Shown: positions 32,028 through 44,700 of the stretch, piece by piece
How positions within the stretch are numbered: position 1 is the first letter of the stretch
Layout of the letters: every line of letters starts with the position of its first letter
Assembly (NCBI GenBank): GCA_030760725.1
Contig: JASWHV010000009.1
Location: 94,104,780-94,168,779, forward strand
Direction of reading: 5' to 3'
Source: Neostapfia colusana
Lineage: Eukaryota > Streptophyta > Magnoliopsida > Poales > Poaceae
Length of the DNA: 64,000 bases
Made by a program: the position numbers and the translations under genes
The notes under the pieces: generated by a model
Told to the model about the DNA's origin: nothing
The model's input: the letters and a program-made list of their open reading frames with translations, nothing else
Databases searched by the model: none

Positions 32028-35000
32028 TGTAAAAGTCCCAAAAATGTGTATGAATAAAAACTAAAGTTTGAGTTCATATGTGTGGCAAAGACATGAAAAT
32101 TGGGACTTGCTAAAACTTTTCTTCATGCAAAGTAATAGATGGATGACCATCCAAAATGAGGCTCACATTTTTATTTAAAAGTGTTGGACCAATAAGGAGT
32201 TATATACCTCTTTGCATGTAAGTTTAAAAATTCAGATTTGAAATTCAAAGTTCACACATAGGGTGGCCAAAACCTTGGAATAAACATGCAGCCCTATAGT
32301 TGGGATTATAGGGAAAAGTTTGCTCACAAATTTTTCAATTGTAGGGTGGGCTCAAAAAGGAGTTAAAGAGGAGAATTTGCAAACTTCAACCAAATTCAAA
32401 TTTGGCAAGCAAATTCAAACTGAATTTGAAGAATTCAAATTCTAGCCCACCTTTTTAAAACATAGCATTCTGGGGATTGAAAAGATCAGCTTGAGAAGAT
32501 ATTTGGGGAAGAAATGTGGGGTGGGACCCACATGTCATAGAGCTAAAGGGGGAGACTTAATCACTAAGTTTTGCTCTCGGTGGGAGATTTCCCCGAGCAG
32601 CTCGCGAGCGCCACAGAGGAGCTTGCCGCGCCAGCTCCTGCTGCCGGTCTCCACGCGCTGGCGCCCCGAGGTCGGTCCTGACCACGTCTTCAACGTGATC
32701 ACGTGCCCCCTGGCCGAAGCAAAGCGCAGTTGCCTTCTTCTCTCGCGAGCACACCGAGCAACACGAGCTTCTCCCCCTCCGCTCTCGGTCCGATCGGAAG
32801 ATCGGCAAAACCACCATGCCTCCTCCTCCCCCGAGGTGCTGAACACTCCCACGAGATCAACCTCCACCTCCCTGACCCACGAGCAAGTGAGCTGCGGCCT
32901 CCGGTGCCCGAGAACGACCGCCACCGTGGCGACCTAATCCGAGAAAGTGATCGGGCGCTCGTGGACAGCCCTCCACAGGGGGTTTCACGGCCGAGCGATC
33001 GCAGCTACGGACGCGCATGGGTGCGGTGCTGCTCTCAGCCCAATCTCAGGCCATACCGTGAAGCATCGCTGGCGAATTTCAAAGTTTTGCTCCGGCGACA
33101 TCAACCCGAGCATCCGGTATGGAAATCCAAAATTCTCCACTTCTATTCGTTCTTAGCTCGTCAAACTTTGCACGTAGGAGCTGGACTAGCCGGCGATCAT
33201 ATTCTCTTAAGCATTCCTCGCATGAAAACCCTTTGGGGCGACGTATTTTGAGGTCTACCGATCACTTCTCCGGCGGACCCATTTGGTCGCACGGCGACAA
33301 CCCATTTCCAGCCATTCCCGAGCCACTTTGAGGTCGTGTCGACCTTCCTAGAGGTATGCTGGTGCTGTAGGGCTCGTCGGCACAAGCTTTTGAGTGCTGG
33401 AGACCCCGGGCGACGCTGCCGGACTTCCACAGAGGCAGTTACACGTCGCCGGCCATGTTCTGGTCGTCGGCAGCCCTAGCAAACCCCACAGCCATGTTCC
33501 TCGAGGCCCTAAATCCCCTGGCGGTGAGTTGTAGCTCCGGCGGTGGCCGGGAAGGCCGGTTCGGCGAGCTTCAGGTTACTCCGGCGAGGGGGAGCGCGCG
33601 GGCGCGAGCTAGAATTGGGAGGTAGAAGAAAGCCGTGGGCCCCGCCTGTCAGCAGCTCAGAATTCAAATCCGGGATCGGGTGTGGCCGGGATCCCGTGTG
33701 CTGGCGCGAAAAACCCCGTGGCCCCGGTGTGGCCCAGTTCTGATTGGTTGGAATTCAAATAAGCGGGCCCAGTGGGATTTTCAATAGGAAAATAATTCCA
33801 GACTTAGCTCAATCTTTAGAAATTCATATCTCCCTGTGGAAAACTCCAATTTGAGTGATTCCAATTGGGTTGGATTCATCTCTCTGAGTTCTATCCAAAT
33901 ATGAACTCAGATTTGTATGAAAGTCAATATTATATTCTGGAAAATTCTTTGAAGTTTTCTGAAAAAGAATTATTGAGGGAGTTTGGGTTATCCAAAAATA
34001 CCCAAATTTTGCCAGAATATTTTTTAGAATAGTATTGACCTACTAGCAATTTTTCAGCTCATTTGAAGATAATTGGAGTAGGAATTTGCTAAATGCAAAC
34101 TACTGTGTTCAAAAGAATCCAGAAACATTTTCAGAAAATGTTTCCCACTTCAAAAATCTGTTCTGGGCAATCCATAGCTCCAAAAATCATAGGAAAATTT
34201 AGGCAGGCTCTCTGAGACATACTTGGAATTTTAGTTCATTTAATTGGGCATGAAAATGCACATTACTCTAGAATTAATTCTTTTAAGTACAAATGCTTAA
34301 AGAATTGTTCTGGGAGAACTACTCAAGTAAAAGAGCTGAAATTTGGACCAGATTACTTTCATATGGCCAGGAACTCACCTGGAAATTATCAGACCAAGAT
34401 GAGTCCTGGAACTCCCTGTTCTTGTTCTCCATACTTGTGTATATGTGGGAATACATAAGAGATGTTGTGAGAATTATGGGGAGGACACAATATGACTCCA
34501 CATTAGCTGCAATTTGGCAAGCTAAATCCTTAGGTAGTATAGAACCTGCTGTAAAAGTTTTGAGGCCATTGGAGTTCTTGTTCTTCAGTTGCACTCAAAT
34601 CCTTTCAGCTTATATATTATGTTCATTACGGAACATGATTAGTGTATAGCTAAAGCCTTAAGGACAAATTAGTTTATTTCTGTTCCTTGCACAACAGAGG
34701 CAAACCAAGCCATGCTTGGCTTTTCCACACAACCTCTGTTACTAAGAGATTAATTCTATAACTTCTTTCCATTACATTCTATAAAACATGTGCATATGCA
34801 TCTCAATAGGAACCACAACGAAGGGGACTCAAAGGAGTGATTCATCGAAGTGGATCAAGCTCCGGAGAGTCAAGGGTGGATCTGCAAGGATACTAACTGC
34901 TTATATACGACTACCCTGCAAAACAGGCAAGCTCCGGTTTGCATTTAACAGCTGTTAAGTTTTTACTTTGTATTCACCTTTGGTTAAGATTTGAACTGTG

Positions 35001-35780
35001 CATTAGGTCTAGGGTTTGATACTCCTCTTGCATAGCCAAATGACCGATGGAGTATTGGGTAGTTGTCTTTCACCGTGTAGAACTGCCATGCTTAAGTACG
35101 GTTCAGTAGAAGACGAGTGGTGAGATGCTACTCGCAGATTTAGGAACAACAGGGGCATACGGGATTGGTTCGTATTTGAATTAGCAAGTTAAAGTTGAGA
35201 CCGGAAGGTTCTAGGAGCAGCAGGACATAGGGGCCTGGGTGCTGTAGACCTGTCCGTGTCGGTCAAGGACCGATCCGTATGCGGCCCTGTTGAACCAGTT
35301 TGAGTTGTGTACCGGACTCATGCTGGCTATATGGGACCCAGTAAACCGATGTACCTCGGGAAGCTGTCGTTGGGACTTTTCGGGTCGCCTCAGGCGGACG
35401 GCCGGTATGCAGTATGTGGGGAATATTCTCATGACATCTCACGTCGGAAGGTGCACCATGAGAGTAGCTACTGTACGGGGCGACTTGATCGATTCAGCGG
35501 CGGTGAAACGGGGGAAAGGCTGCCACGTACGACGTCAGTGATGGTTGTTGTAGGCAACGTCGAGTACGGGCGTACGTGTCGTGTAGTCCGGGTGTTATTG
35601 ATTCGAATCACCGTCGCTCGCGGAATGGACCGAGCATACTTGTTCTTACAGTCGTGATGTAGTAAGAACTTGCATGAGAAAGGAACTAATCATTTTGATG
35701 TGAAGTATTATCCTACCTTTGTATTGAATCTTGATGAATAGGCCAGTGCAAACTCGATTCTTTTATGCCAGGAGCAATTT

Positions 35781-35825
35781 ACATCGGGGGAAAGCGTTTC
35801 TTGTTTGATTGTGGACTCCTGATGT
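35781..35825 (+). other. Conserved covarying hairpin 1, A 3' LTR copy
   Basis: ACATCGGGGG pairs with CTCCTGATGT. The one C to T change relative to the 5' LTR turns a G-C pair into G-U, so pairing survives. Confidence 0.6.
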
Positions 35826-35972
35826 GGCATGCCCAGGGTTACTTAAAATAGTGCCATTAAAACTGAAAGTAAGGATTCACTTTTAGGCGAGTTTAATTAT
35901 GCTTATGCCATCCTATGTTAGGTTCATAACCTCACTTAGAGTTTCATGTTTAGGGTGACGGTTAAGTCTTGC

Positions 35973-35987
35973 TGAGCATTATGCTCA
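35973..35987 (+). other. Hairpin 2, A 3' LTR copy
   Basis: TGAGC, loop ATTAT, GCTCA. Confidence 0.5.
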
Positions 35988-36367
35988 CGGATGCTATCCG
36001 AGTTGTTTTGCAGGTAAATGACTTCATGCTTATGAGAAGGGATGCCGATGAGACTCGGGAACCTCCGAGGGCTTACTCAAAGAGCATCCTCGCCGCTGCA
36101 GATTGATCTTCGTGTTGCTAGTAAGAAACGTCCGCGGGCTGGACCGTTTCTTTGTTGCTAGTTTAGATATGAGTCGTGAGAGTGATAGTCTTCCGCTGTA
36201 GTTTACTCTGATATAACTATTTGTAAAACATTCTTGTACGCTTCCGCTAAACTATCTATGTAATATGATGTGTTTCTGCAACCCGTGTGCTGTTGGGTGC
36301 CGCATAACACGGCACCACCCGACGAGGTCCCGTGGGGCTGTCTCAGCGTGATATCCGAGCTGTTACA

Positions 36368-39040
36368 ACATCGATCGGTTTTGTTGTGTCTGGCTCCGCC
36401 AAAACCGGTGCTCATGTTAGGTGCTTCACTAATGCCTTGAACGCTGCTTCACATGCCAGACTCCAAACATATTTGGTAGCCTTCTTCAGCAGCTCTGTCA
36501 TAGCCCTGGCAATCTTCGAGAAGTTCAGAATGAACCTCCGATAATACCCCGCGAGTCCGAGGAAACTCCGTACCTTGTGAACAGTTCTTGGGGACTTCCA
36601 ATTCAGCACTTGTGTGATCTTACTCGGGTCTATAGCGATGCCCTCCGCTGAGATGATATGCCCGAGAAAAGGCACTTGCGATATCCAGAATTCACATTTG
36701 CTGAATTTCGCGTATAGCTTGTGATCCCGCAGCCGTTGAAAGACTATACGCAGATGCTTCTTGTGCTCTTCCTCAGAGTTGGAATATACCAATATGTCAT
36801 CAATGAAGACCACAACAAACTTGTCAATCTCCAGAATGAATACCGAGTTCATTAAGTACATGAAATGAGCTGGAGTGTTGGTGAGGCCGAAGGACATGAC
36901 CAGGTACTCATAAAGTCCGTACCTCGTCGAGAAAGCCGTCTCCAGAATATCCTCAGCCCGTATCTTAATCTGGTGGTACCCGGATCTTAAGTCCATCTTG
37001 GAAAAGATCTTTGCTTCGACCAACTGATCAAACAACATGTCGATCCGTGGCAACGGGTACTTGTTCTTGACGGTTACGGCATTTAGTGGACGATAGTCCA
37101 TGCAAAGCCGCAACGTCTCGTCTTTCTTTTTCACAAATAATGCCGAACAGCCCCATGGCGAGGAGCTCGGCCTAATAAAACCCTTCTCAAGCAGGTCCGT
37201 TATCTGGGTCTTCAGTTCAGCCAACTCCTTGGGCGCCATCTTGTACGGCCTTCGGGATATTGGCATGGATCACGGCGCAAGTTCATTCTTGAACTCCACC
37301 TCTCGGTCAGGCGGCATCCCCGGTAAATCATCCGGGAACACGTCAGGGAACTCGCGGACTACTGGAATATCTTCCAATCTGATAGTTGTGGACTGATATA
37401 CACTTTGAAGTTTATTTCTGGACTGTCCAGAAATAAAGAGTGTGACTCGTGCATATCTGAGTGTAGATGCACGACTCGGAGGATGGTGTCTAAAACAGCG
37501 CCGTGGCGGGTTAACCATGACATCCCTAGGATGACATCGACTTTCTGTCCCTCTAAAATTATGCGAGACGTAGTGTACACTCTACCCTCTAAGCACAATG
37601 GTGCCTTTGGAACTATCATGCTTGCTGAAATCTTCCCACCCGGTGAACAAATCAAGTATTGACTACCGGTGGGTAGTATTTGCAAGCTGTATTTAGCAAT
37701 GAAAGCTTGGCTAATAAAATTGTCCGTGGTGCCTGAATCAAATAATACTATGGCGGGATACTGGTGGAGTTGGAACATACCCGCAAGGATTCGTTCACCC
37801 TCCGGCACGTCCTCTATGACAAGTTGGTGGACGGTGCCGGGCCTAGGGTTTGACCGCCGCGCATTAGTGGGGTTCCGAGGCTGATTCCTCCCCAGAAGTT
37901 GCGGTGCAACTCTGCCGCCTTGCCTCTCAGGACAATTGTTGGCGAAGTGTCTTGGACGACCACATTTGTAGCATGTGGCTGTGGCTTGGCCGGTGCTTGG
38001 GGGACGAAAGCCCGGCATGCGCTGCTGAGGTGCATACGCACGAAGCATCGCCCGCTGTTGTTGTTGTTGCTGCAGAGGTGGTACTGGCAGTGCCAGCCTG
38101 AATGCCGGTGGAGAATATGGCCGACTGCGGAATGGCATCGACCTCTGTGGTGGCTGCCAGCGTGGACCCGACGGTGGGCGATTCACCATCCGATATTTCT
38201 GAGAAGGACCACCTCCCTCTCCGCTGCTTTGTGGCGCGCTTCGCTTCCTTTCCGCCGCCGCTAACAACTTGCCGGAGTCCTCTTGAACAATCGCAGCATC
38301 AATTATATCGTTGAGCCTGCCGCGATTGAACATCGCCAGTTTGTCCTTCAGGAACGGGTTAAGCCCCTGGTAGAAATGATCCCGCCGCTTCTCGTCAGTA
38401 TCGGCGTGATAAGAAGCGTAGAGCGCAAGATCATTGAATGCTCTGGAGTATTCCAGCGCGTTCCGGATTCCTTGCTGCGGGCGTAAGAACTCCTGCGTCT
38501 TCCTCGTCATGAGACCCGGTGGTATGTGATAGGCCCTAAAGGCTGTCTGGAATTCCGCCCAGGTCATAACTCGCTCGGTGGGCTGCAAAGCACAATAGTT
38601 CACCGACCACACGCTCGCAGATCCCTGGAGTTGTTGGACCGTGAACTGAGTCTTGCGCTGCTCACTCACTTGGAGCAGCCCGATCTTCATCTCCATCGTG
38701 CAGAGCCAGTTGTCCGTATCGAGGGGTTCATCCGCCCTTGAGAATACCGAGGATGAGTAGCCAGAAAGTCGGAGTAGGAGCTTTGTTGGCGCTCCTCGTG
38801 ATCTTGACGCCTCTCTGGTCGAGACGTATTCGCAATAAGGGTTTGCAGCAACTCGGTGTGCTGCTGATGAGAACCCGCCATTGCTGCCACGATGTCAGCC
38901 AATGTAACCGTTGGCGGTGGCGGTGGCGGTTGTTGCTGTTGCTGCTGCTTCTGTCCCGAGGAATCCTCGGGAGGCTGTTGGGAGGTCTCTCCCCCCTGAC
39001 TGGAACCCCCAACGTCTGGTTTGGCACGAGTACGAGTCAT
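36368..39040 (-). pseudogene. Chromovirus B gag-pol, 5' part (Gag to RNase H start)
   Basis: The minus strand starts MTRTRAKPDVGG at 39040. Gag has Gln- and Pro-rich low complexity, a frameshift near 38750, capsid-like sequence, zinc knuckle CYKCGRPRHFANNC, and protease VLFDSGTTDNF. A second frameshift near 37400 follows, then VVREFPDVFPDDLPGMPP, a TGA at about 37268, and reverse transcriptase from MPISRRPYKM with intact FIDD (about 36810). A further TGA near 36409 precedes KPIDV at the A insertion point; the frame continues at 21600. At least two frameshifts and two stops, so inactive. Related to A and D, but with a distinct Gag N-terminus. Confidence 0.9.
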
Positions 39041-39391
39041 TATGAAATTTAAAACAGTAGCGATCAGCACATGTCATGCTTAAAATTCCCTATGAAACAG
39101 TAAGTATTTGAAGTGACGCATGAATAATTTACACAACATTCACATATATTGATAAAGCATAAACTTTATACAAGATACATTAGTCTCGGATCTCCGAGAA
39201 GTTGTGCTCATGTCGTCACTACCTCTACATACACTACTATCTACACGACATGTGACCGATTACAAAAGTTTGGGTTACATCACCCAGCTGCCCTGCTTGA
39301 CAACGGTAACCTCCTACTCGGAGTAGAATTCGACCTCCTGCGGTTCGTCCTCCTCCGGTACCTCTTATGGTGGCTCTGGGTCTACAACCTC
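39041..39391 (-). other. Spacer between ORF0 and gag of B
   Basis: 350 bp, AT-rich near gag, with no ORF. Unlike A, C and D, no TTGCAG or CACAG acceptor stands directly before the B gag ATG. The spacer carries the TAG that ends ORF0 at its edge. Confidence 0.5.
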
Positions 39392-40276
39392 CTATTCCAG
39401 CTCAGGTTCTCCCATTGTGGAAAGACCCAAAACCACAGGTACAGCACCTACCACCGGTACGCCCATTACCGGAGGTACGAGGTCCTGCAACGCGTGCACC
39501 TCGTCCATGGATTGGTTGTAGTCCTCTTCCCGGCCTTGCCCCTCCTCAATAGTATCGTCCCGCTCTTGAGTAAGGACCTCGTTCTGCTGGGTCAGAGCCT
39601 GCACCTGTTGTTGCAAAGCCGTGATGTCGACACAGCTTTTCTTCTTCGCCTTCTTCAGACGATGCAACTGATTGTGTTGCTCATTCATTCGCTTTATCGT
39701 CGGAAGGAGCACATTGTGGAGTGCGCTGTGAGAACTCTCGAAATGGTCTCCACGGCTTGTGCTCTCCGTGAGCTTTGCAGCAAGACAATCCGTATGAATA
39801 GCTTGGCTGTCCATCACCGCTTTTCCTACCCTCAATTGGAGACTGAGGTTTGCCTCCGCGGGACTATACCTTGGGCAACCCGGATCGGTTGCCTCCATGT
39901 ACCTCCCCTCCCACACATGATTAGCCCGTCCCTCCACCGGAACGAGCGCGTATGGAGTACCCTCCATAGATCTCACGTGTAGTTGGCAGAAACGCGACAT
40001 GGTGTCGCGGGCCGCCACTTGCCACATTCCCTCCGGCTGTCTACCTCTCACCGTAACGGTGAAGGGCGCACAACCGGGTGGCGTAGGTCCTGCAGGAACT
40101 TCGACATGGATCGTCCACGTCTTGTTCCCCTCCTTGACTTCTTCCTTGGCGACGTACTGCGGCATCTCAACATACCCGAAATATTGAAGTATTTGCCTCA
40201 ACACTTCCGAGTAACCGCGGCGGTGAGAACAGTGGGACACCACCCAACTGTTCTCCAATTGTTTATCTGCTGTCAT
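39392..40276 (-). CDS. Extra ORF (ORF0) upstream of gag in chromovirus B, coiled-coil-like protein
   Basis: An intact ORF of 294 codons from ATG at 40276 (a second ATG at 40288 would add four residues) to TAG at 39392. I prefer 40276 because CTACAG directly precedes it, as TTTTGCAG precedes gag in A and D. Residues 1-160 look globular (WVVSHCSHRRGYSEVLRQIL, VPAGPTPPGCAPFTVTVRGR, YALVPVEGRANHVWEGRYME). Residues about 170-265 are charged and heptad-like (IKRMNEQHNQLHRLKKAKKK, ITALQQQVQALTQQNEVLTQ), suggesting a coiled coil. The tail is Pro/Val-rich. It remains open although gag-pol next to it is broken. Some rice Tekay-type elements (RIRE3, RIRE8, as I recall) carry an ORF here. Function unknown; no enzyme motif seen. 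Confidence 0.65.
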   Translation of the reverse strand: MTADKQLENSWVVSHCSHRRGYSEVLRQILQYFGYVEMPQYVAKEEVKEGNKTWTIHVEVPAGPTPPGCAPFTVTVRGRQPEGMWQVAARDTMSRFCQLHVRSMEGTPYALVPVEGRANHVWEGRYMEATDPGCPRYSPAEANLSLQLRVGKAVMDSQAIHTDCLAAKLTESTSRGDHFESSHSALHNVLLPTIKRMNEQHNQLHRLKKAKKKSCVDITALQQQVQALTQQNEVLTQERDDTIEEGQGREEDYNQSMDEVHALQDLVPPVMGVPVVGAVPVVLGLSTMGEPELE

Positions 40277-41763
40277 CTGTAGAAACATATTTTGAGAAAT
40301 GTCAAATATTTATCTAAACAGTAAACCATTGAGTTATAACATAAAACATGTCATTGAACCCATAAAACTTGGAAGCATAGTTCAAACTTAAACAAGTTTG
40401 ACTGCTGATCTGCTGTCCAATATGACAGCCCTGACCAGTTTCCATTTCAACCTGATTTAGACCATGCTAAAGAAAAACCAATTCTGGAGCTCAACATCAA
40501 AGTTAAAGATAACTTCAATATATTTCCAGAAAGTATTTGCTTGGCCTAATATCTGTCTTGGTTCAAAAGTTATGCGATGTCAAAATTGACAGAATTTCTA
40601 GAGAAAATATGACAGCACCTCCCTGCTTGAGGTACTGATTTAATCCAAGAATCCCAGTTAATTCTTCACCAAATCTGACAAAACTTTCTGTTACAAAGTT
40701 GTAACCCATCTCAGGAGCTTTTCAGAACTACCTCATTTTCTATTTCTAGATTTTTATGCAGGAAGTTATGCTCAATTTACAGAGAGTTACAGAGAGTGTT
40801 TGCTCTGTCCTGTTTTCTGGACAGTTTCAACTCCACTGCATTTTTCGATTGGTTAATGGATGAAACACCTGTGGACCTCAACAGAAAAGTTGTAAAGCTC
40901 TTCCAAAGCTTTCAAGAAATGTATCGTATGACCCCATCATCGAAATAACTCAACCTCTAGCCTCTGATTAACTTCAGCCTTATTTCAGTTGAAAACAGGG
41001 GACTCTGTCCATAGTATCCTATAAGTTAAAAAAAACTTGTTAACTTTGAATGTCCTGATTAAAGGAAGGAGTTACATCAAGTTTTAGTACTCTGGATTAA
41101 AAATTTCAAGTTTTTCCATGAAGTTGATCATTTAGTGGGGTGTGACGTCGATGCGTCACCAGTTCATGTCGGGACTACGTCCTCACAAAGAAAACCTATA
41201 CCGTACTTAGCTGGCTTCATTAGTTCAGTGGCACTAAACATCACTCGCACACGGATACTACACGTCTACGGTTTCGTGGTTAGACTACCTACAGATAACT
41301 GAAACAATCGTCAGGCTCGGCTGCACACCGAACCCGGTATCCATACAGTTCATACACCCGGCCGTCATCACTCGCCGGATGTTTTAAAGACAAACACGCC
41401 TTGAGCTACGTGTTCACGTTACTGACCATGTGACGGGGTCTCCCAAATTGCCCAAAGCACGCCAGGGACAGACGTTGCTCGAATACCCCAAACGATATGA
41501 AAAGTCGTAGAGGATATATAAAGCGGGTCGGATTACATGCCACCCGTGGGGCTCCACCCTTCAGCTTGTCCGCACTGGTGGACAGCGCTTACGTGCACCC
41601 CCCAAGACATAAAGCGTCCAGAGATGCACATATTTCCGACAAAATCAAATAGGTTAGTATGCCACTTTCTATACACTATTAACATCCTTATATGGGCTAC
41701 TAACTCGTTCCTCGCCGAATTTTCGACAAAGATGACCTTTGTAATGCGTTAAACCTCAGGCGA
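40277..41763 (-). other. Untranslated leader of B
   Basis: About 1.49 kb from the primer site to the acceptor-like CTACAG, closely matching the leader lengths of A (1.54 kb) and D (1.52 kb). It contains the conserved block (minus strand, 41220-41640), then AT-rich sequence with several pieces alignable to A and D (CAGAGAG and TTACAAAG contexts). No ORF. Confidence 0.6.
41220..41640 (-). other. Conserved leader block, B copy
   Basis: On the minus strand it carries GGGGGGTGCACGTAAGCGCT, GTCCACCAGTGCGGACAAGC and TGAAGGGTGGAGCCCCACGG in the same order as A and D, although the adjacent LTRs are strongly diverged. Confidence 0.55.
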
Positions 41764-41775
41764 GCTCTGATACCA
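41764..41775 (-). other. Primer-binding site of B
   Basis: The minus strand reads TGGTATCAGAGC, three bases (GCG) after the 5' LTR end at 41779. Confidence 0.9.
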
Positions 41776-41778
41776 CGC

Positions 41779-44700
41779 TGACACAACCCCATCGGCCTTG
41801 TCGAGCCAGGATCACGCTGTGGGGTGCTGCATTGCATAGCACCGGATAACGCACATCAAAGACACAAAGCGGAAGCAAAGTTTTATTACATAAACCAGTT
41901 TATGAACATTTTTACAACAAAATAAGTCCAGTCTACACTCACGGGCGTAGACTACGCATCGAGTTCACGTTCAGCCCGTGAACGTGTCCTCGCTAGCACG
42001 CACACACACTAACACGGCGGCGTGCACGACTCCCACTCGACGGGGTTCCCCTCTGGAGGTTCCGTCTCCTCCTCGGGAGTCCCTTCCTCATAAACTCCTG
42101 CAAAAGCTTCAAACACAAGCAGTGAGCACGATGGCTCAGCAAGACTGACCCGTCTCTCCTATACATGAAACTTCTACATGATTGGTTTTAGGGTCCATGA
42201 GGTAAAATAAGTTGCAAAGGACTCGCCTAATTATTTGAACCTTACTTTCAAGTTTTAGCAGCAGGTTGTGGAGAACCTTACGCTAAGGCACATGAGAGAG
42301 CCGCAATCAAACAAGAAACACATTTCCCTCATGTACTTTGCCCAAAGTTGAAAAGAACTACCACAAGACATTAACAAGCAAAGTATGTCTTTCGAATCAG
42401 CAAACTTCTAACATTTATCTAGCCTGTTCTTTCTACGTCACGGTTCACTGAACAAGTGGTACTCACGGACCGTGAGGGACGGCGATTATAATCGATTTAC
42501 ACCTGCAGGGTTACCCGAATAACCCGTCACATACGCCCGTACTCGATGTTTCCTAAAGCAACCATCCCGGACGTCGTACGCAACCACCTTTCACCCGTCA
42601 GCCAAATATTGAACCGGTCCTATCGTCCCAAGCAAGAGGTCTCTGCGCACGCATCCGCAGTGCCGCCAGCCGATTTACACCTCAAACTCTCAACCTACCC
42701 TCTGAACGACAGGCAATGCCTCAATACCCAGCTACCCGAGTTACATCGGTTTCCCGGTTGCCATATAGCCGGTAGATCTTCGGTACTGTTCTAGCTTGTT
42801 CAACAGGCCGGCACACGGCTCGGTCCTCAATCGATACGAGCGGAGCTATAGCACCCAGGCCCCCAAAGTCCTGCTGCCATTACTCTCCGCTCGGTCTCAT
42901 TTTTCTTGCCATGTGTTTCATTTACTATCTTTACCCGAGCGATGTGCCTCTAGCCTATTCTCGCGAGTAGTTCCAACTACTCGACTTGTACCGAATCCTA
43001 CATTATCTTAGCATTGCAATAGCTAAACGGGATTTTCAATCCTAATACCAACTCATGGTTTTCTTGGCTATGCAATTGGGTTTCAAACAAGACCTTAATG
43101 CAAGAAATAAGTGGGTGCTCAAAGTAAGTTCTCAAAACAGTAAAAAGTTGTAAAATGGGTTAATGCAAACCGGAGCTTGCCTTGCTGCTCTTGGTCGTAG
43201 GCTAGCTGCTCTTCCGGAGTGACGAAGTCTAAAACTTCAGGCTGCTCCTCAACCTTAGCCACTACATGAGATAACATGGATATGTATCAATTTAAATGCA
43301 TTTGAATTGAATTTAAACTTGTGAAGACTATAAGTCTTACTAGACAGACCCACTGACTCTGAAATTTTTACTGTTGTTTGGTTACAACCTAAACAGAGAC
43401 TTGGCCATGTTTCATTTGCAGCAAAGCTAATTTGAGTTCTCCACAAATAATTGTGTACTTGATCTTAATTGGAGCTCCTAGGGTATTCTAGGGATTTTCA
43501 TGGGGAAAGCCATGACTTTCTGAAAACTAGATTTTCAGAGGGTTCTAATTGAGTTGGTTTCACTTAATTTGAAGGTTCCTAGCTAAAGATAGGAGGTAAA
43601 CAATTTCAGAGAAATTCTGAAAATGTTTCTAGACATTTTCTATTTTCTCTGGAACAGTTTTATTAATCACACCATTAGGTGGATCAAATAAGCTCAAATG
43701 GATCTGAAATTTTTATGGTAACTCTGTGATATATTGGTGAACATCCCAGCAACATTTCAGAATTTTCCCCCAAAGGATTCTACAGTTAAAATTCTAAACA
43801 TTTTAAACATTTTCAGAATTAATTATTGAGAAATAAAGATTTTCATAGGGTGAAACTTGATTTACTGGAAAGTACTCAGAGAGCTGAATCCAACAAAATT
43901 TGATTCACTCGATTTGGAGTTTCCTAGACAATGTTATGTGGGTTTGAAGTTTGAACTAAATCTGAAAATCGGGAAAAAGTTTAAACCGCTGCGCGTGGGA
44001 CCGGGGCTACGTGTCAACTTCTCAGCGGTTGAAACCCAGGGCTACGGAATCCTTCACGCGCAGCCGCACCCGATCTGGTGCCACAGCAGATCCGGGGGTT
44101 TAAAGTATTGGCCGCTGACACGTGGGACCGGGGCTTTGTCTACCTCCGGCCTCCCGCGCTCGGCCGCCGCGACCCCTCGCCGGAGAGCTCGCCAGTGGCC
44201 TCTGTCGTGCGCCAAACTCCATGATCTTGGCCGCCTCTTCCTAAATCTATCCGGGGAACATGTTGCTGTGCTCAGCTCGTCACAACAATCACCGGAACAC
44301 GGCCGGCGACGAGCGGCGGCTTCGGAAGAACTTCGGCCGTGTCGGTCGGACTTCCTAGCACCCCAAACGATCGAGCAAAAGGATGTAGAGCATCAGTGGA
44401 CCCTAGGAAAGACTGACATGAGCTCGAAGCAGCTTGGCGGAGGTCCTAGGTAGGCTCTCACCATGTGCCCGATGCTTCCGAGCCATCCGCCGTTGGCAAG
44501 CTCGGAAATACGCCATGTACAGGGGTTCTCATGCTAGAGGTTGTGAAGGCAACTTGTGCGCCACTAAGTCTAGTTCGTGTAGGAACGGTTTGAGACACTC
44601 TAAACATTTCTGCAGTGTGAATTTGGCGGATCCACACCCAAAGGTTGGTCTGCGCCGAGTGAAAGGGGAAACTGAAATTCGTCGCCGGTGATCAAACACT

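Larger units (their letters stand above)
32028..36367 (+). mobile_element. 3' LTR of chromovirus A
   Basis: 4340 bp, the partner of 21601-25940, ending CTGTTACA before the target duplication at 36368. Internal landmarks: possible donor at 33117, hairpin 1 at 35781-35825, hairpin 2 at 35973-35987, acceptor-like TTTTGCAG ending 36013, hairpin 3 at 36296-36316, and the decayed primer-site relic at 36349-36360. Confidence 0.95.

Noticed and set aside
39149..39982. Plus-strand ORF of 277 codons
   Set aside because: Antisense shadow of ORF0 of B, which has the better start context, the heptad pattern and the right orientation for the element.
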